From contig NC_067113.1 of assembly GCF_021347895.1 (NCBI RefSeq), positions 180,344-244,343 of the forward strand: a DNA stretch of 64,000 bases, written 5' to 3'. The notes below the pieces were generated by a model that made no database searches, was not told where the DNA came from, and saw only the letters and a list, made by a program, of their open reading frames with translations. The DNA is from Acanthochromis polyacanthus (taxonomy: Eukaryota; Chordata; Actinopteri; Pomacentridae). Positions 33,781 to 44,645 of the stretch are shown here, piece after piece. The position numbers and the translations under genes are program-made. Positions within the stretch are counted from its first letter, which is position 1. Each line of letters begins with the position of its first letter.

Positions 33781-34814
33781 TTCTATGCATGACTGACGAT
33801 GCTGGGACAAGCTCTGAATGAGACGACAGATGGTGTCCTGGGGTATCTCCTCCCAGAACTGGACCAGGGCATCGCTGAGCTCCTGGACAGTCTGAGGAGC
33901 AACCTGATGGTGTCGGATTGAACAAAACATAATTTTCCAAAGGTGTTCTATTGGATTCAGGTCAGGTGAGCATGGGGGCCAGCTAATGGTATCAGTTCCT
34001 TCATCCTCCAGGAACGGCATGAGTTCTCTTACCACATAAGACTGGGCATTGTCCTGCACCAGAAGGAATCCAGAACCACTGCACCAATGTAGGGTCTGAC
34101 AATGGGTCAAAGGATTTCATCCTGATACCTAATGGCAGTCAGAGTGCCATTGTCCAGCCTGTAGATGTCTGTGCGCCCCTCCATGGATATGCCTCCCCAC
34201 ACCATCACTGACCCCCCACCAAACCGGTCATGCTGAACAATGTTACAGGCAGCATAACGTTCTCCACGGCTTCTCCAGACCCTTTCATGTCTGTCACATG
34301 TGCTCAGGGTGAACCTGCTCTCATCTGTGAAAAGCACAGGGCACCAGTGGTGGACCTGCCAATTCCTGTGTTTTATTGCAAATGCCAGCCAAGCTCCACG
34401 GTGCCAGTCAGCGAGCACAGCGGGCACTAGAGGACGCTGGGCCCTCAGAACACTCTCATTAAATCTCTTTCTGATTGTTTGATCAGAGACATTCACACCA
34501 GTGGTCTGCTGGAGGTCATTTTGTAGAGCTATTGCAGTGCTCACCCTGTTCCTCCTTGCACAAAGGAGCAGATACCTGTCCTGCTGATCAGTTGAGGACC
34601 TTCAACAGCCCTGTCCAGCTCTCCCAGACTAACTGCCTGTCTCCTGGAATATCTTCCATGCGCTTAAGAATGTGCTGGGAGACACAGAAAACCTTCTGGC
34701 AATGGCACGCATTGATGTGCCATCCTGGAGGAGTTGGACTGTGTGTGGAACCTCTGTAGGGTCCAGGTATCGCCTCATGCTACCAGGAGTGACACTTACC
34801 CTGGCCAAATGCAA
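33763..34814 (-). pseudogene. Tc1-like transposase, broken
   Basis: Three minus-strand pieces in different frames make up one transposase. 34,814-34,629 is the paired-like helix-turn-helix (TSMRAIARRFSVSPSTF). 34,544-34,107 has the second helix-turn-helix end and [12 protein letters not shown] with the first Asp, plus [11 protein letters not shown]. 34,110-33,763 has LLVQDNAQSYV with the second Asp and [12 protein letters not shown] with the final acidic residue. A TAG follows the first piece, a TGA ends the second, and a one-base shift separates second from third. The DDE residues are all still visible. It cannot make active enzyme. Confidence 0.85.
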
Positions 34815-35077
34815 AACTAGTTAAAAACAGTCAGTAAACATTAGGAAGGGAAAAAATGTCAGTGGCCTTCACCTGTAAACTCATTCGTGTTTTGCTGGTT
34901 GCCTCATTGTTACCCCTCTAGTGCATCTGTTGTTAATTTTATGAACACCAAAGCAGCTGAAACTGACTAAAAAGCCCCTCAGTTACTTACTTGACCAGAT
35001 CAGTATCCCACATGTTTCACTGATTTGATGCAATACTTAGATTAAAAAGTGTTCCTTTAATTTTTTTGAGCAGTGTA

Positions 35078-35601
35078 TATTCTGTGGAAAACTCCGCCAT
35101 CTTCTTGATGATTTACAGCCATTATATTTACCGTATTTATTTTGCAAATAGCCCCCTGTTATTAGACTTTGCCAGCTGCTCTTTGGCTGGTTTGTGTGTG
35201 TAGTTTGAATCTTATTGGTAAAGAGAGCAAAGGATAGGGTTAGTTCCAGGCGCTGCATGTGTAAAGATTGTGATGCTGCCTCCACAGCAGAGTTCTTTTA
35301 TTAATCATAGCTAATTTAATATCTGTACACTAGATAAAAGATTGTTGTTGTGTTTACTGCCAGGGATCAGAACTTTGTCATACCGTGCTCTCTAAAGGCT
35401 CCAGTCTGCAGATGTTTCACTGTTTATTCTACCACCAGACACATTCACTGATTGGCTGTTACTTCACAGTCACATCTGAACTGTGTGTTTGTGTAACTGA
35501 GCCAGAGTTCAGCATTTTAATGTTATGAATGTGTGGTGTTGGCACATTTTTTGCTTCTGATTTATACACAAAGTGGTTTGATGACATTATTATTTTCTAC
35601 G

Positions 35602-35683
<82 letters not shown>

Positions 35684-35900
35684 TTCTGTAATTATTGTGA
35701 TGAGGACCACATCAAGCTAAAGACCATTGAACTGAGGACCTCATGGCCAATGGCCTACAGGGCTGTTTGAGTAGTGTTCTGACCTGGTTTTAGGTTGAAG
35801 CTTCGGGTTAAATCTTGATACTTGGATGTTCACACAGACAGCTGTGGACAAGACACACAGGTAGTTGTTGTTATTGTTCTACTTTTTAGTCCCAGTGGAA

Positions 35901-35945
<45 letters not shown>

Positions 35946-36335
35946 CCCTCAGGCAGTTGAAAGTCTTTTTTGCTCGCAATCACCACAATGTTCTGAGCAC
36001 CTGGTGCATATTTATTCATGGTTTGTCTATGGGACAAGTTAACAGTCAGTTATGAACTGCCACTAACAGTTCTGTTCCTTAATGTTTAATATGCCAATTA
36101 TTTTCTCAGTTGATCGAGTTCTGTATAAAAAATTAAAGAAAGAAATTGGGGATATCAGCGTCATATGGTGGAAGGCTCACAAAACCATTGAATCCTCAAA
36201 ATGGAGAAGAAATCACCAGCTTTTTTTCCTGTAATATGACAGTCTAACACTTTCCACGATAATTGTGCATCATTTTCTGTTAATTTTTTATGACATTATT
36301 ATGACAAATTGCGTTAGCTATTTAAACTTTAAGAG
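35078..36335. other. Intronic sequence with two TG microsatellites
   Basis: No gene is recognised. Long TG runs sit at about 35,604-35,682 and 35,905-35,943. They explain the apparent Cys-Val repeats in translated frames. Confidence 0.6.
35604..35682. repeat. (TG)n microsatellite
   Basis: An almost uninterrupted TG run of nearly 80 bases. Confidence 0.95.
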
Positions 36336-36347
36336 AACAGAGCTGGG

Positions 36348-36712
36348 CTGCACAGTGGGGTAGTGGTTAACACTTTCGCCTTGCAGCAAGAAGATCCCGG
36401 TTCAAATCCCGGCCTGGGCCTGGGATCTTTCTGCATGGAGTTTGCATGTTCTCCCTGTGCATGCGTGAGTTTTCTCCGGTTACTCCGGCTTCCTCCCACA
36501 GTCCAAAAATAAGCTGAGGTTAATTGGTTATTCTAAATTGTCCGTAGGTGTGAATGTGAGTGTGATTGTTTGTCTGTATATGTAGCCCTGTGACAGACTG
36601 GCGACCTGTCCAGGGTGTCCCCTGCCTTCGCCCGAGTCAGCTGGGAAAAACTCCAGCACCCCCCGCGACCCTAGTGAGGATAAAGGGGTGTATAGAGAAT
36701 GGATGGATGGAA
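36348..36712 (+). mobile_element. Full-length tRNA-derived SINE with 12-bp target duplication
   Basis: The head has a box A-like TAGTGGTTAACACT and box B GGTTCAAATCC, the RNA polymerase III promoter inherited from a tRNA. The body has GTTTGCATGTTCTCCCTGTG and GGTTAATTGGTTATTC. The tail is (ATGG)n. AACAGAGCTGGG flanks both sides (36,336-36,347 and 36,713-36,724), a perfect duplication showing recent insertion. It needs a partner LINE for movement. Confidence 0.9.
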
Positions 36713-36729
36713 AACAGAGCTGGGATTCA

Positions 36730-38167
36730 CCTGATGACAGGCATTAACTTTTGATGATGTCAGTATTGTTGTAGAGATCATTCATCATGGGTGATCTGAA
36801 AGAGAGCTGGAGGCTGTTCTCCCCACTCTTATGGTTCATATTGCAATACTGCTACCTGATCTGCTTTCTTTATTAGGTGGTTCATTTTATTTAACTTGGA
36901 ATTACTTTGGCTCCTTCTGCTCATTTGAAAATACAAGTGAAATCAAAGTTGTTTTTCTTGAGAATTTGGCTAATGTTTTAGTGACAAGGAACCCACAGTT
37001 CATAAACCATAGACTACATATCTTTAAATTGTTAAAATGTTGACTTTCACATCGTATGGATGTGCACCTTAGGCAAGCTTTGAACTGAAGTATTCAGCTC
37101 ATTTTGGAATATTTATTTAAAATCTATACATGTTTTAAACCCAAGGAAATGTTTCTGAATGAAATCTGTACAGCTCAGATAAGCAGGCATCATGTTGGAT
37201 GCAGGTTAAAACTGTTTTTTATTTTCACTGAGATGGCATTCAAAGGGACCTGTCCAGGGTGTCCCCTGCAGAGTCACAGTTGGGCTGGAGCCTATTCCAG
37301 CTGACTCGGGTGAAGGCAGGGGACACCCTGGAGCATCCAAAGGCTCATCACTGCAGACTGATGGAATCACTGCAGGCTGATAGGCACTGACATGTGCTAT
37401 GCGGTGCAGACATTAAATGGCTGGGCAGAAGTGAGTCGCCACTTGTAATCCATTTAGTTGAAGCTACCCAGCATCAGCAGGAAAACCACAGAATAAAAGT
37501 GCATGTCACATGTGCATGGTAGAAAATGCTGAAGAATGAGCTGAACGTGAGTTTATGTTCGTACATATAGGTTTTTGCCTGGAACAAATGTAAATCAGGC
37601 TTTACAGGGAATTCCACTCCACTCCCATTCATTTATCCCCAAAACTGCTCCCCCCTCCTTCTTTAGGGTTAACCCTAACCCTAAAGAAAGACAGATAGAA
37701 TTGCACTAACCCTACACCTGCTTCAGTTTGCCTCCACTCTTTTGCACTTCATTAGAAGTCATTTACAATTCTGATCAGGTCTGTCCTCATGCACTATCAC
37801 CCATACAACTAGTAATGCTGCTATGATTGATGTCAGCATGTAGCCTCTTGGCACACCCTCCCTTTTTAAGCACAGGCAGCATCTCAGCACTGCTGCATGC
37901 TCTTGGATCCTTAGTTGGAGGTAGCCATGATCGCAGTGACCCGTTTTAGCAGTGTTCCATGCATTTGCTGTTTTTTGGGCTGTGATTTCCCTCCTCCCTG
38001 CTCTTTATGTGGCACTGTGGCCTTATTTCCCTCAGCCCATTGTTCTAGTGAGACGGCCCGTTTTCCTGTAGACCTGCCTCAGGCCGCTTCACAGTTTATC
38101 TTCTCTCTCTTTGAATTCATGTGAGCATGCTTTCTACAGCATCATACAGCCTTTTAATCTTTTAATA
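36730..38167. other. Intronic sequence, no gene recognised
   Basis: Contains the snapback repeat at 37,244-37,334 and a short telomere-like CCCTAA run at about 37,664-37,685. The rest is unassigned. Confidence 0.35.
37244..37334. repeat. Snapback of SINE-derived sequence
   Basis: TCCAGGGTGTCCCCTGC and its exact reverse complement GCAGGGGACACCCTGGA flank about 45 bases that match the 3' part of the tRNA-derived SINE in minus orientation. Two partial copies lie head to head. Confidence 0.75.
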
Positions 38168-38252
38168 TATGGGAGACGCCAGTGTTTACAAATAGTGACG
38201 TCACGAAGTCACGTGATTACCGCGCTGGTTGGCAAGAGGCACCAGAGAAACA

Positions 38253-38450
38253 ATGGCTGATAACTATCCTTCCGTGAAATTGTCCGATTATGCTCAATCC
38301 TTATCACCTGAGGCCCGACAAATATACGTGAGTAAGCTGAGATCTCAGGGAAACGGTAAAGCCTTGCCAGATCCCTACAATTTGAAGACTGGGTGGGTTG
38401 AAGATCCTTCATTGTGGCCGGACATTTCCTTCACCGACATTTATTTTTAA
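38253..38450 (+). pseudogene. N-terminal fragment of a YqaJ-type transposon companion protein
   Basis: The frame encodes MADNYPSVKLSDY, then LPDPYNLKTGW and LWPDISFTDIYF before a stop. The DPY..., W...WPDI..TDI pattern is recognisable from fish transposon proteins that carry a YqaJ-like nuclease domain. That domain itself is absent here. Recognition is from memory and moderate. Confidence 0.45.
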
Positions 38451-38947
38451 TTGATTGACACCACTGGGCAGTTCACCCACCCAAAAATATATAATTATTA
38501 ATTAAAAATAATATATCTTATGTTAATCTTCAACAAGATGTCAAAGAAACGTCAAGAAGTTGCTGTATTTTTTGTCTGCAGTATGGCTTCTATGTAACAG
38601 TAACAGACCCACAGCATTGGTGATCAAAAATAGGACAAATTTTAAAAAACGATCACTCGACGCATACAGAAACAAATATGGTTACAAATAGGAGGCTGCT
38701 GGCTTGAGGAGATGTTATTGAATATGCTTCATTCGACTTTAGTATACTTTCATCGCCTAAAAAGCGATCGGTAACGCATGACAACACTGAACCAAACCGA
38801 AAGTGTAGAGATCGCTTCACGCGAAGGATGCGACACTAAATCAATATCTTTTGGTAAATAAGCTCAAAGTTGGACATACTAAATATGCTAAACTGTTGAA
38901 TAGTTTACTTGAAGAAAAGTGGGAGCCACAAACACGATCTCTGCTGC

Positions 38948-39136
38948 TTACTGGGGTACAAGTTTTCCTGTTGATGGCTGAAGCCACCGCCATCTTCTCT
39001 CTCCTGACATCGGTATTCGGTGAAATTTCAAGCCTGATCCCTTCTCAAAACGCTTCGTACAACCAACAACTACACACGCTATTACCATTGTGGTAAATAC
39101 ATGTGCAATTTCATTCATGAAAAGCGATAACTTCAC
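38948..39136 (-). pseudogene. THAP zinc-finger fragment
   Basis: The frame has CVVVGCTKRFEKGSGLKFHRIP, matching the opening C..C and the following FHRIP-type block of a THAP (C2CH) DNA-binding domain. It stops before the final Cys-His pair. It starts close to the right inverted repeat of the element, as expected for the transposase N-terminus. Confidence 0.7.
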
Positions 39137-39266
39137 GTATTTGTTTCAAACCCGATACCGTTCTCGTAGCAAGCCGTTATGTTACTGCCAGTTCTTGCCA
39201 ACCAGTAGCAGTCTTGTACCACGTGGCCATAGCAAATGATGACATGCTGGCGTCTCCCATACTAAC

Positions 39267-39689
39267 TAGGGATGTGCGCGACTAGTCGTTCAATCGTTTA
39301 ACCGCCTACTCATTTATTAAACGTTTAGTATTTTACTAGTCGGTTAAACGCTGCATTAAGCATCATGCACCTTGTTCTTCGCGCCTCTGCCTCGGCTTCT
39401 TTGTAAACAGGCTGAGCAGCCAGGGAGAGAATTGCTCCTCCTCCCTTCCCCTCACACGCACACGTAGCAGGGGGCAGGGCCACACAGTTTGGGGAAGAAA
39501 GTTTGGAAAGGTAAAGTGGGAAGATGGCGCTGCTCCCACTTAACACCCGAATTCCCACATAACGCAAAAGCGCCACACCGCACAGCACCGCACAGCACCG
39601 CACAGCACCGCACAGCACCGCACAGCACCGCACAGCGCCGCGCTCTTGAATCGTACTGCGCAGCACTTAGAACCCATTCTCTTTTATCA
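39267..39689. mobile_element. hAT-like end interrupted by the Sola-like element
   Basis: TAGGGATGTGCGCGACTAGT and the following ATCGTTTAACCG text resemble a fish hAT terminus. The block is GC-richer and breaks off at 39,689. GC-rich sequence resumes at 46,139 beyond the inserted element. The matching right terminus was not found. Confidence 0.5.
39575..39638. repeat. 10-bp minisatellite CACCGCACAG
   Basis: About six tandem CACCGCACAG units. They generate a spurious Cys/Ala/Val-rich minus-strand frame. Confidence 0.9.
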
Positions 39690-39825
39690 GGGTGATTCTC
39701 ATGAAATCCAGATTTAGAAAGTGTCCAGTACGAGGATTTTTAAAATGCCCTTGAAGAAAATTTTGCTTTTGTACATGCACAATTATGGTCTGAACTAACT
39801 ATAAAACATATTTTTAGAAGATTCC

Positions 39826-40662
39826 GGGTTCATTATTGCACACAGATGAAAATATTCCACAAAAAACGGCCATAATCCAACCTTGGACATCCAGACGAAA
39901 CAAGCCAGTAAGATATTTTGTCCAAAACATGTCTTGAAGTCGGTATACAGTGAACCCTCGCTATAACGCGGTTCACCTTTCATGGCTTCGCTGTTTCACG
40001 GATTTTTTTAGTGCATTTTTTTATGCTTTTTTGTGTTCTGCATCCTAATTGGCTAAGGGACTGACCAACGTGAACAGTCTCCGCGCCTCGTTTCCTCTGC
40101 CATACAGGCCAGCGCTGCCTGCTGTGGAGCACTGGATCATTTCTCTCCTTGGTCTCCATGTAGTGAGACAACCTGAAAGAAGGAGCCGACGGAGCAGCCT
40201 TATTCTTTTCCCCCACCGTCAACCGGACAGTGGACGTGGTCCCCAGCCGTCTCTGGCCACCGCAGCCGCGCCCCCCAGGAGAAGAGCGCTGGCGCGAGCC
40301 TTCCCCACCCCCGACCCCTCCAATTGATTCAGCCGACCCGCTCTCTGAGGCAAGAGTACCGGCGTGGCGTCCACCTGGCTGCAGCTACAGCGCTCCCCCA
40401 AGTGCAGTATTGTATAATAACTGTAAAAAATAAAGCTGACTACTTCACGGATTTCGCCTATCGTGGGTTCTTTTTGGAACGTAACCCCCGCGATAAACGA
40501 GGGTTCACTGTATACTCCACGAATAGGTCGTTTTCAAGGAAATGCACCTCGTGATGCGCGTACGATATTCCCTGTATTTCTCGTCATATTTTTTATTTAC
40601 AAATAGAATATTAGCGATTTTTTTGTACTGAAAATGGCTGGAATTGACTGCAGCTTAAAGGG
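39826..40662. mobile_element. piggyBac-like MITE, truncated and itself interrupted
   Basis: The sequence matches the element at 52,611-53,133 over its right three fifths, including AACGGCCATAATCCAACCTT and the end CTTAAAGGG-TTAA (40,659-40,662). The left end is missing. The match is split by the Tigger-like MITE at 39,948-40,511. Confidence 0.75.
39948..40511. mobile_element. Tigger/pogo-like MITE, TA target
   Basis: CAGTGAACCCTCG at the left and CGAGGGTTCACTG at the right are perfect inverted ends flanked by TA on both sides. Subterminal CTATAACGCGG and CCCGCGATAAACG pair as well. The 564-bp interior has no transposase; open frames in it are GC artefacts. Confidence 0.85.
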
Positions 40663-40700
40663 TTAAATATCTTATTACTGAAAGATTTGTAACGATTTAC

Positions 40701-41283
40701 TAGCCTAGCCATGCTACACCCATGTTTCTGATGGCACAAGGGTCTAGGGAAGCTCGACAGGGAGGGAGGCGGGCTAAAAGGTTGTCTATCAAATCCCTCT
40801 GCAGCAGTTGGGTAGGTATACAACCAATCAACGCAACGAATAGGCTGATGTAGTTCCGAGAGCACCGGCGGATTGTTGCTAAGTCCCATTAGCTTCCCAA
40901 CCAGCGGAGCCGCGGAGCCAACTGGTATATTAAGGATTTGCCATATCCCGTCGGCATAAGTCCAAATACGTCTTTCTTCTCAATGAAACACTTAAGTGCC
41001 GTCCTTTGTTTATCTTTCAAGTTGAATTTTAGCTTCAAATCTTTAAGGGCTGTGGCCAAAGCCGAGTCGAAAGATAACTGTTTATTGTGCGCTGGTTGTT
41101 TCTGTCAGAATCGTCACGCCTCTGTCGTCACTTCGTTACGCCCGCCTTCTGACTCTACACTTCATGGTGATTGGTCCGGCCAGTTTTAGGAGAATCCAGC
41201 CTCGAGCCTTATGGAGGGTAACTAGACCCTCCCTGGCAGAGAATTAAATTCGTTGCCATGGGTTGTCTAGCGCAGCTTGGCTA
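40701..41283. mobile_element. TAGCC-ended DNA element with 9-bp target duplication
   Basis: The element starts TAGCCTAGCCATGC and ends GCGCAGCTTGGCTA, a short imperfect inverted repeat. ACGATTTAC is present on both sides (40,692-40,700 and 41,284-41,292); the match extends to ten bases. A second partial copy lies at 27,401-27,610. The minus strand encodes a helicase segment. The long duplication excludes Tc1 and piggyBac types. It is longer than the 8 bp of hAT and P elements, although one base may be shared with the element end. Confidence 0.75.
40860..41085 (-). pseudogene. RecQ-like helicase fragment with Walker A motif
   Basis: On the minus strand the reading is LSFDSALATALKDLKLKF, then KQRTALKCFIEKKDVFGL, then MPTGYGKSLIYQLAP. 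The second block is the Q-motif-like region, and MPTGYGKS is motif I (Walker A) of a RecQ-family helicase. An 8-base duplication at about 40,910-40,919 (GAGCCGCGGAGCC) breaks the frame just before LVGKLMGLSNNP. No later helicase motif is present. The source is probably a helicase gene carried by the autonomous relative of this element. Confidence 0.65.
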
Positions 41284-42536
41284 ACGATTTACACTTTTAT
41301 TTATTGAATTGCTTTGTTAAAAGATAACACACACATTTTACATGTAGCAGGCATGAAATAAGAAGTGTTTTATAATATGTTTATACATTTTAAAACAAAC
41401 CATGACAATAAAATTATTACTGAATTCATAAAAAAAGTCCATATTGCAGTAATGAGAATGCTATGTCGGTAATGAGGAACAATATTTCGGAAATGAGACA
41501 ATGGTTCTAATACTTAACCATATTTGACAAATCAAACACATGCCACTTTTAAAATAATGTTTATTTCATAAATAGTATTTAACTTTCTCATAAACATCAC
41601 AGTACAATATACAATCTTAATTAATAAACAATTATGTCTTGTAGTCAACACTGTAGCACTAGTCCTGACATTCTATCAAACACATCTATTTCTGAGAATG
41701 ATTTCATGTGAAGAATTTTAATTTGAAGCAGCAACTAAAATATTTATGAACAAGTTGGTCAAACAACTTAAACATTAACTGGAACAACTGCTTTTACCAG
41801 TCACTTTTCCTTCCCACCTGTAACTCATTCATTAGCGTTTTTTGTGTTTTGCCCATATGTCTGGTAGGACACAGAAACGTCTAGCAGAGGAGGTGGCAGG
41901 AAGGGGTTCTGGGATTATGTCCCGTATGTCCTGACAATGGTACCAGACTTTCTCTCCTGGATATCTGATGCTCGGGACATAGAAACGGTTTTCCCCAATA
42001 CGAGTCATGGTGTCGACTTCGTACTGCTCTTCAGCAATCTGTTTAAAGATATATTTTTATGGTCTCTACAAATTTTGTCTCAAAAGCATATAATAATGTA
42101 AGTGGATAGACATATTAACAGAAATCTTGAAATGTAACTCACCTGTGTGACTGTACCGGGGAACAAGTCACCATCATACTCGACCAGGACCCATTGTCCA
42201 ACCTCAATGGTGGCCTTGGTGCTTTCGGGTTCCTCTTCTCCTCCCTCAGAGAGCACATGGCACACTGAAGGAAAGCACGTGCAGTTTTCCCCACAAAAGC
42301 AAGACACTTCCCGTGTGTTGATGTCTCCTGGTTTTGTTGATGTCAGCTGTTAGGATGGAATTCAAAAAACAAAAATGAACACTGAAATATCGTACACTGA
42401 CTAAGATACAGACAATCCTTTGTGAGTTAATTTGGGAAAATGTATCCCATGTGTCCTGCTCTTCACAGTAATATCGGCAATTTAAATTATTAAATTATTA
42501 TTTAACTTATAGAAATACATTTAAATGTTTACTCAC

Positions 42537-43782
42537 CTGATGTATTTTGAGCGTTCCAGGAACAGTTTTTAGATTGGGGGGAACCAGTTCACTGCTGACC
42601 TTTATGTTTCCTCTGACACTTTGAACAGAGTCACTGATGCATTGGTTTTCAGTTGATCATACAGAGAATCTACGTTTGGAATACTGGTCCCACAAGACAC
42701 AATTCTGTCTGCCAGATTTTTCAAAGCCCCACCTACCCCATCCGGTGCACCTTTGCCATGTGAAGCCTCTGTGAAGTTACAGGTCACCCATTTAAATCCA
42801 TGCATGAAGGGCACAGTGGAGGCTAAGTAAAAAGATGACTTGTTCCTATACTGGGAAGTTGGGCCATATGAAGTGCAGGTTGCGGGCTTCTGGATATTTT
42901 CCCCTAATGTACCTCAACACAGGGTCAAGATGAGCCCAGGTTGCTGTCGCATCATGTTGTAGGCAGGCTGAAAGGGATGCGAAGGCCTCCACTTTGCCCC
43001 TACTTCGGTAAAGTACCCCAGTGTGGAGGGTAACCTGGTCATTTCCACATCCAAAATGGGTTTCCGTTACCTCTTTAGCATATTTGCAGCTGTAATTCTC
43101 GCTGTAGTCAATATGTACAGCCACAGCATCATCTGTGAGGGAATCTTTCAGTGATTTTAATGTTACATATTGGTGTTTCATGTTGAACATATGAATGGCA
43201 AAAGATGGAAGGCTTTCTGTCGTCAGGGCCAACAACCGCTCAATGGATGAGGTTTTGTTTTCAAGAAATGTTTTCTTGGTCTCCCTTTCCTCTGTTGATC
43301 CATTCTTGAGGGTCTTTGTTACCGGGACAGACCTTGTGACCCACTCTTGCCAGCTAACAATGTTCCCCTGAGTGAGAGGATCCAAAGATGTGGGAAAGGT
43401 CTTTTCTTGGCATTGTTGACATCTGCCATACATGCAGGACATGCTACTTGTGTCACACACACGAGACTGCACAAGACTCTCTGGGTTAAATGTCTCAATG
43501 ATTCCCAGTTGTTGCGGTCTTTTAACCTTTAGGTTGATGTTCTCGTGCATTTTACAAGCAATCTCTCTGTCTGAAACCTTGGGCCTAACAATCCAAAATG
43601 GCCTCAATCTGAAAAACTGAGCTTTGGAGACAGGTCGCTCAGGATGTTCAGTCAGGAATCGTTGATGGAGTTTTGCCAATGTGTCTGTGAGTGCTCTTTT
43701 TCTGTAAATTTGGCCCTTGCGACCAATCTCTCCAGCCTTGCCATTTATGACAGTTGAGACATCATCCCGATGTAGGAAGGTG
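42537..43782 (-). pseudogene. Central catalytic exon of the Sola-like transposase, two frame breaks
   Basis: The reading is open from 43,782 through NLHFIWPNFP, where a stop is met at about 42,846. In the neighbouring frame it continues GPTSQYRNKSSFYLAS and HGKGAPDGVGG to about 42,605, where a second one-base shift occurs before IKVSSELVPPNLK and the donor at 42,536. A relative of this family would be expected to read HFISDGP at the first break. Here HFI runs straight into the GP codons with about five bases missing, and the Asp of that motif is lost. The copy is therefore catalytically dead as well as frameshifted. Confidence 0.65.
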
Positions 43783-44601
43783 CTGTGGGAAATGGTGTGT
43801 TTTATAATTTGCTAAGTGTGCATATTAAAGAGTTGCTGTAATAAATACTTTTGATTTTAAGAAGAAGTCTCCTGACTACTCCATCAAAAGAACTGGGCGG
43901 AAACAGCCGTACACATATTTTGTTGGTTTGTTTAATTGTAGGATAGGCTGATTTCCAACAGTGCTCACAATCTTGCAAAGTTGTTTCCTCTTGCGATTGA
44001 TTGGCAGTCCCTTTTTAGCCTCTCTGATCCTGACCCTTTGTGAAATGTTTCCTGGTGGCATCATTCTTGTTGTTATATTGGCCAACACCCATCTCATTTT
44101 TCTTTTGAGTTTCAGCAGTTCTGCTGTCTTCGCTTCACATTTTCTTTCAGCACATCTTAATTTTGATCTTAATTTTCCAACAAGCTTTGATGACCACTCT
44201 TTTTTTTTCTCGCAGTGTTCTCTGGGGGGTGGAAGCCTTCATTGGCCTGGTTATTTCTAAACTTTTTTCTAAGCTTTCTTCTGGTGTTCTGGTTGGTGTT
44301 TTGGTCAGATTTTCATCCAGTTCCTGTCTTTGTAATTCTTCATTCTCAAAATTCTCTGTCTCACTTACACAAGATTCTGGTGTTAAATTCAGAAGTAACT
44401 GCTCTTGCTTTTTCTTTTTGTAATACTTTGCTGAATTCTCCCTCCATTGCTTTTTTTCTTTTCATGCTGTCTATTTGACAGATCCTGTGTTGTCTTGAGT
44501 TTACCAGCTTCTTTACGTTTTCGATACCTGGAAAAGGGGAAAAAGTCAATGTATTTTGTCAGTGCAAGATTCAGAAGATCAAAACTTTAGACTATGATCA
44601 A

Positions 44602-44602
<1 letters not shown>

Positions 44603-44644
<42 letters not shown>

Positions 44645-44645
44645 T
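44603..44645. repeat. (TG)n(CG)n microsatellite
   Basis: A TG run passes into CGCGCGCG, within an intron of the Sola-like transposase gene. Confidence 0.9.

Larger units (their letters stand above)
31618..35075 (-). mobile_element. Tc1/mariner element enlarged by nested insertions
   Basis: The ends CACTGCTCAAAAAAATTAAA (31,618) and the reverse complement at 35,075 are inverted repeats of about 30 bases. TA flanks both sides (31,616-31,617 and 35,076-35,077), the target of Tc1/mariner enzymes. The length of 3.46 kb is about twice the family norm. The excess is explained by a foldback MITE at 31,840-32,081 and by hAT-related sequence up to 33,780. The transposase lies on the minus strand at 34,814-33,763. 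Confidence 0.85.
38168..39261. mobile_element. ISL2EU-like DNA element, internally deleted
   Basis: The ends TATGGGAGACGCCAG (38,168) and its reverse complement (to 39,261) are inverted repeats with TA at the borders. Two short frames point inward from the two ends: a plus-strand frame at 38,253-38,450 and a minus-strand THAP frame at 39,136-38,948. A YqaJ-type companion protein and a THAP-bearing transposase arranged convergently is what I recall for ISL2EU/PHIS-type elements. The catalytic parts of both are missing, so this is a deletion derivative. Confidence 0.6.

Noticed and set aside
35529..36055. Cys-Val repeat proteins
   Set aside because: Translation of TG microsatellites.
36348..36430. 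tRNA gene
   Set aside because: Box A and B are present, but the sequence continues as a SINE with tail and target duplication.
39325..39695. Cys/Ala-rich open frames on both strands
   Set aside because: They arise from the CACCGCACAG minisatellite and GC bias.
40049..40433. Pro/Arg-rich open frames
   Set aside because: They lie inside the Tigger-like MITE and have no domain or splice support.
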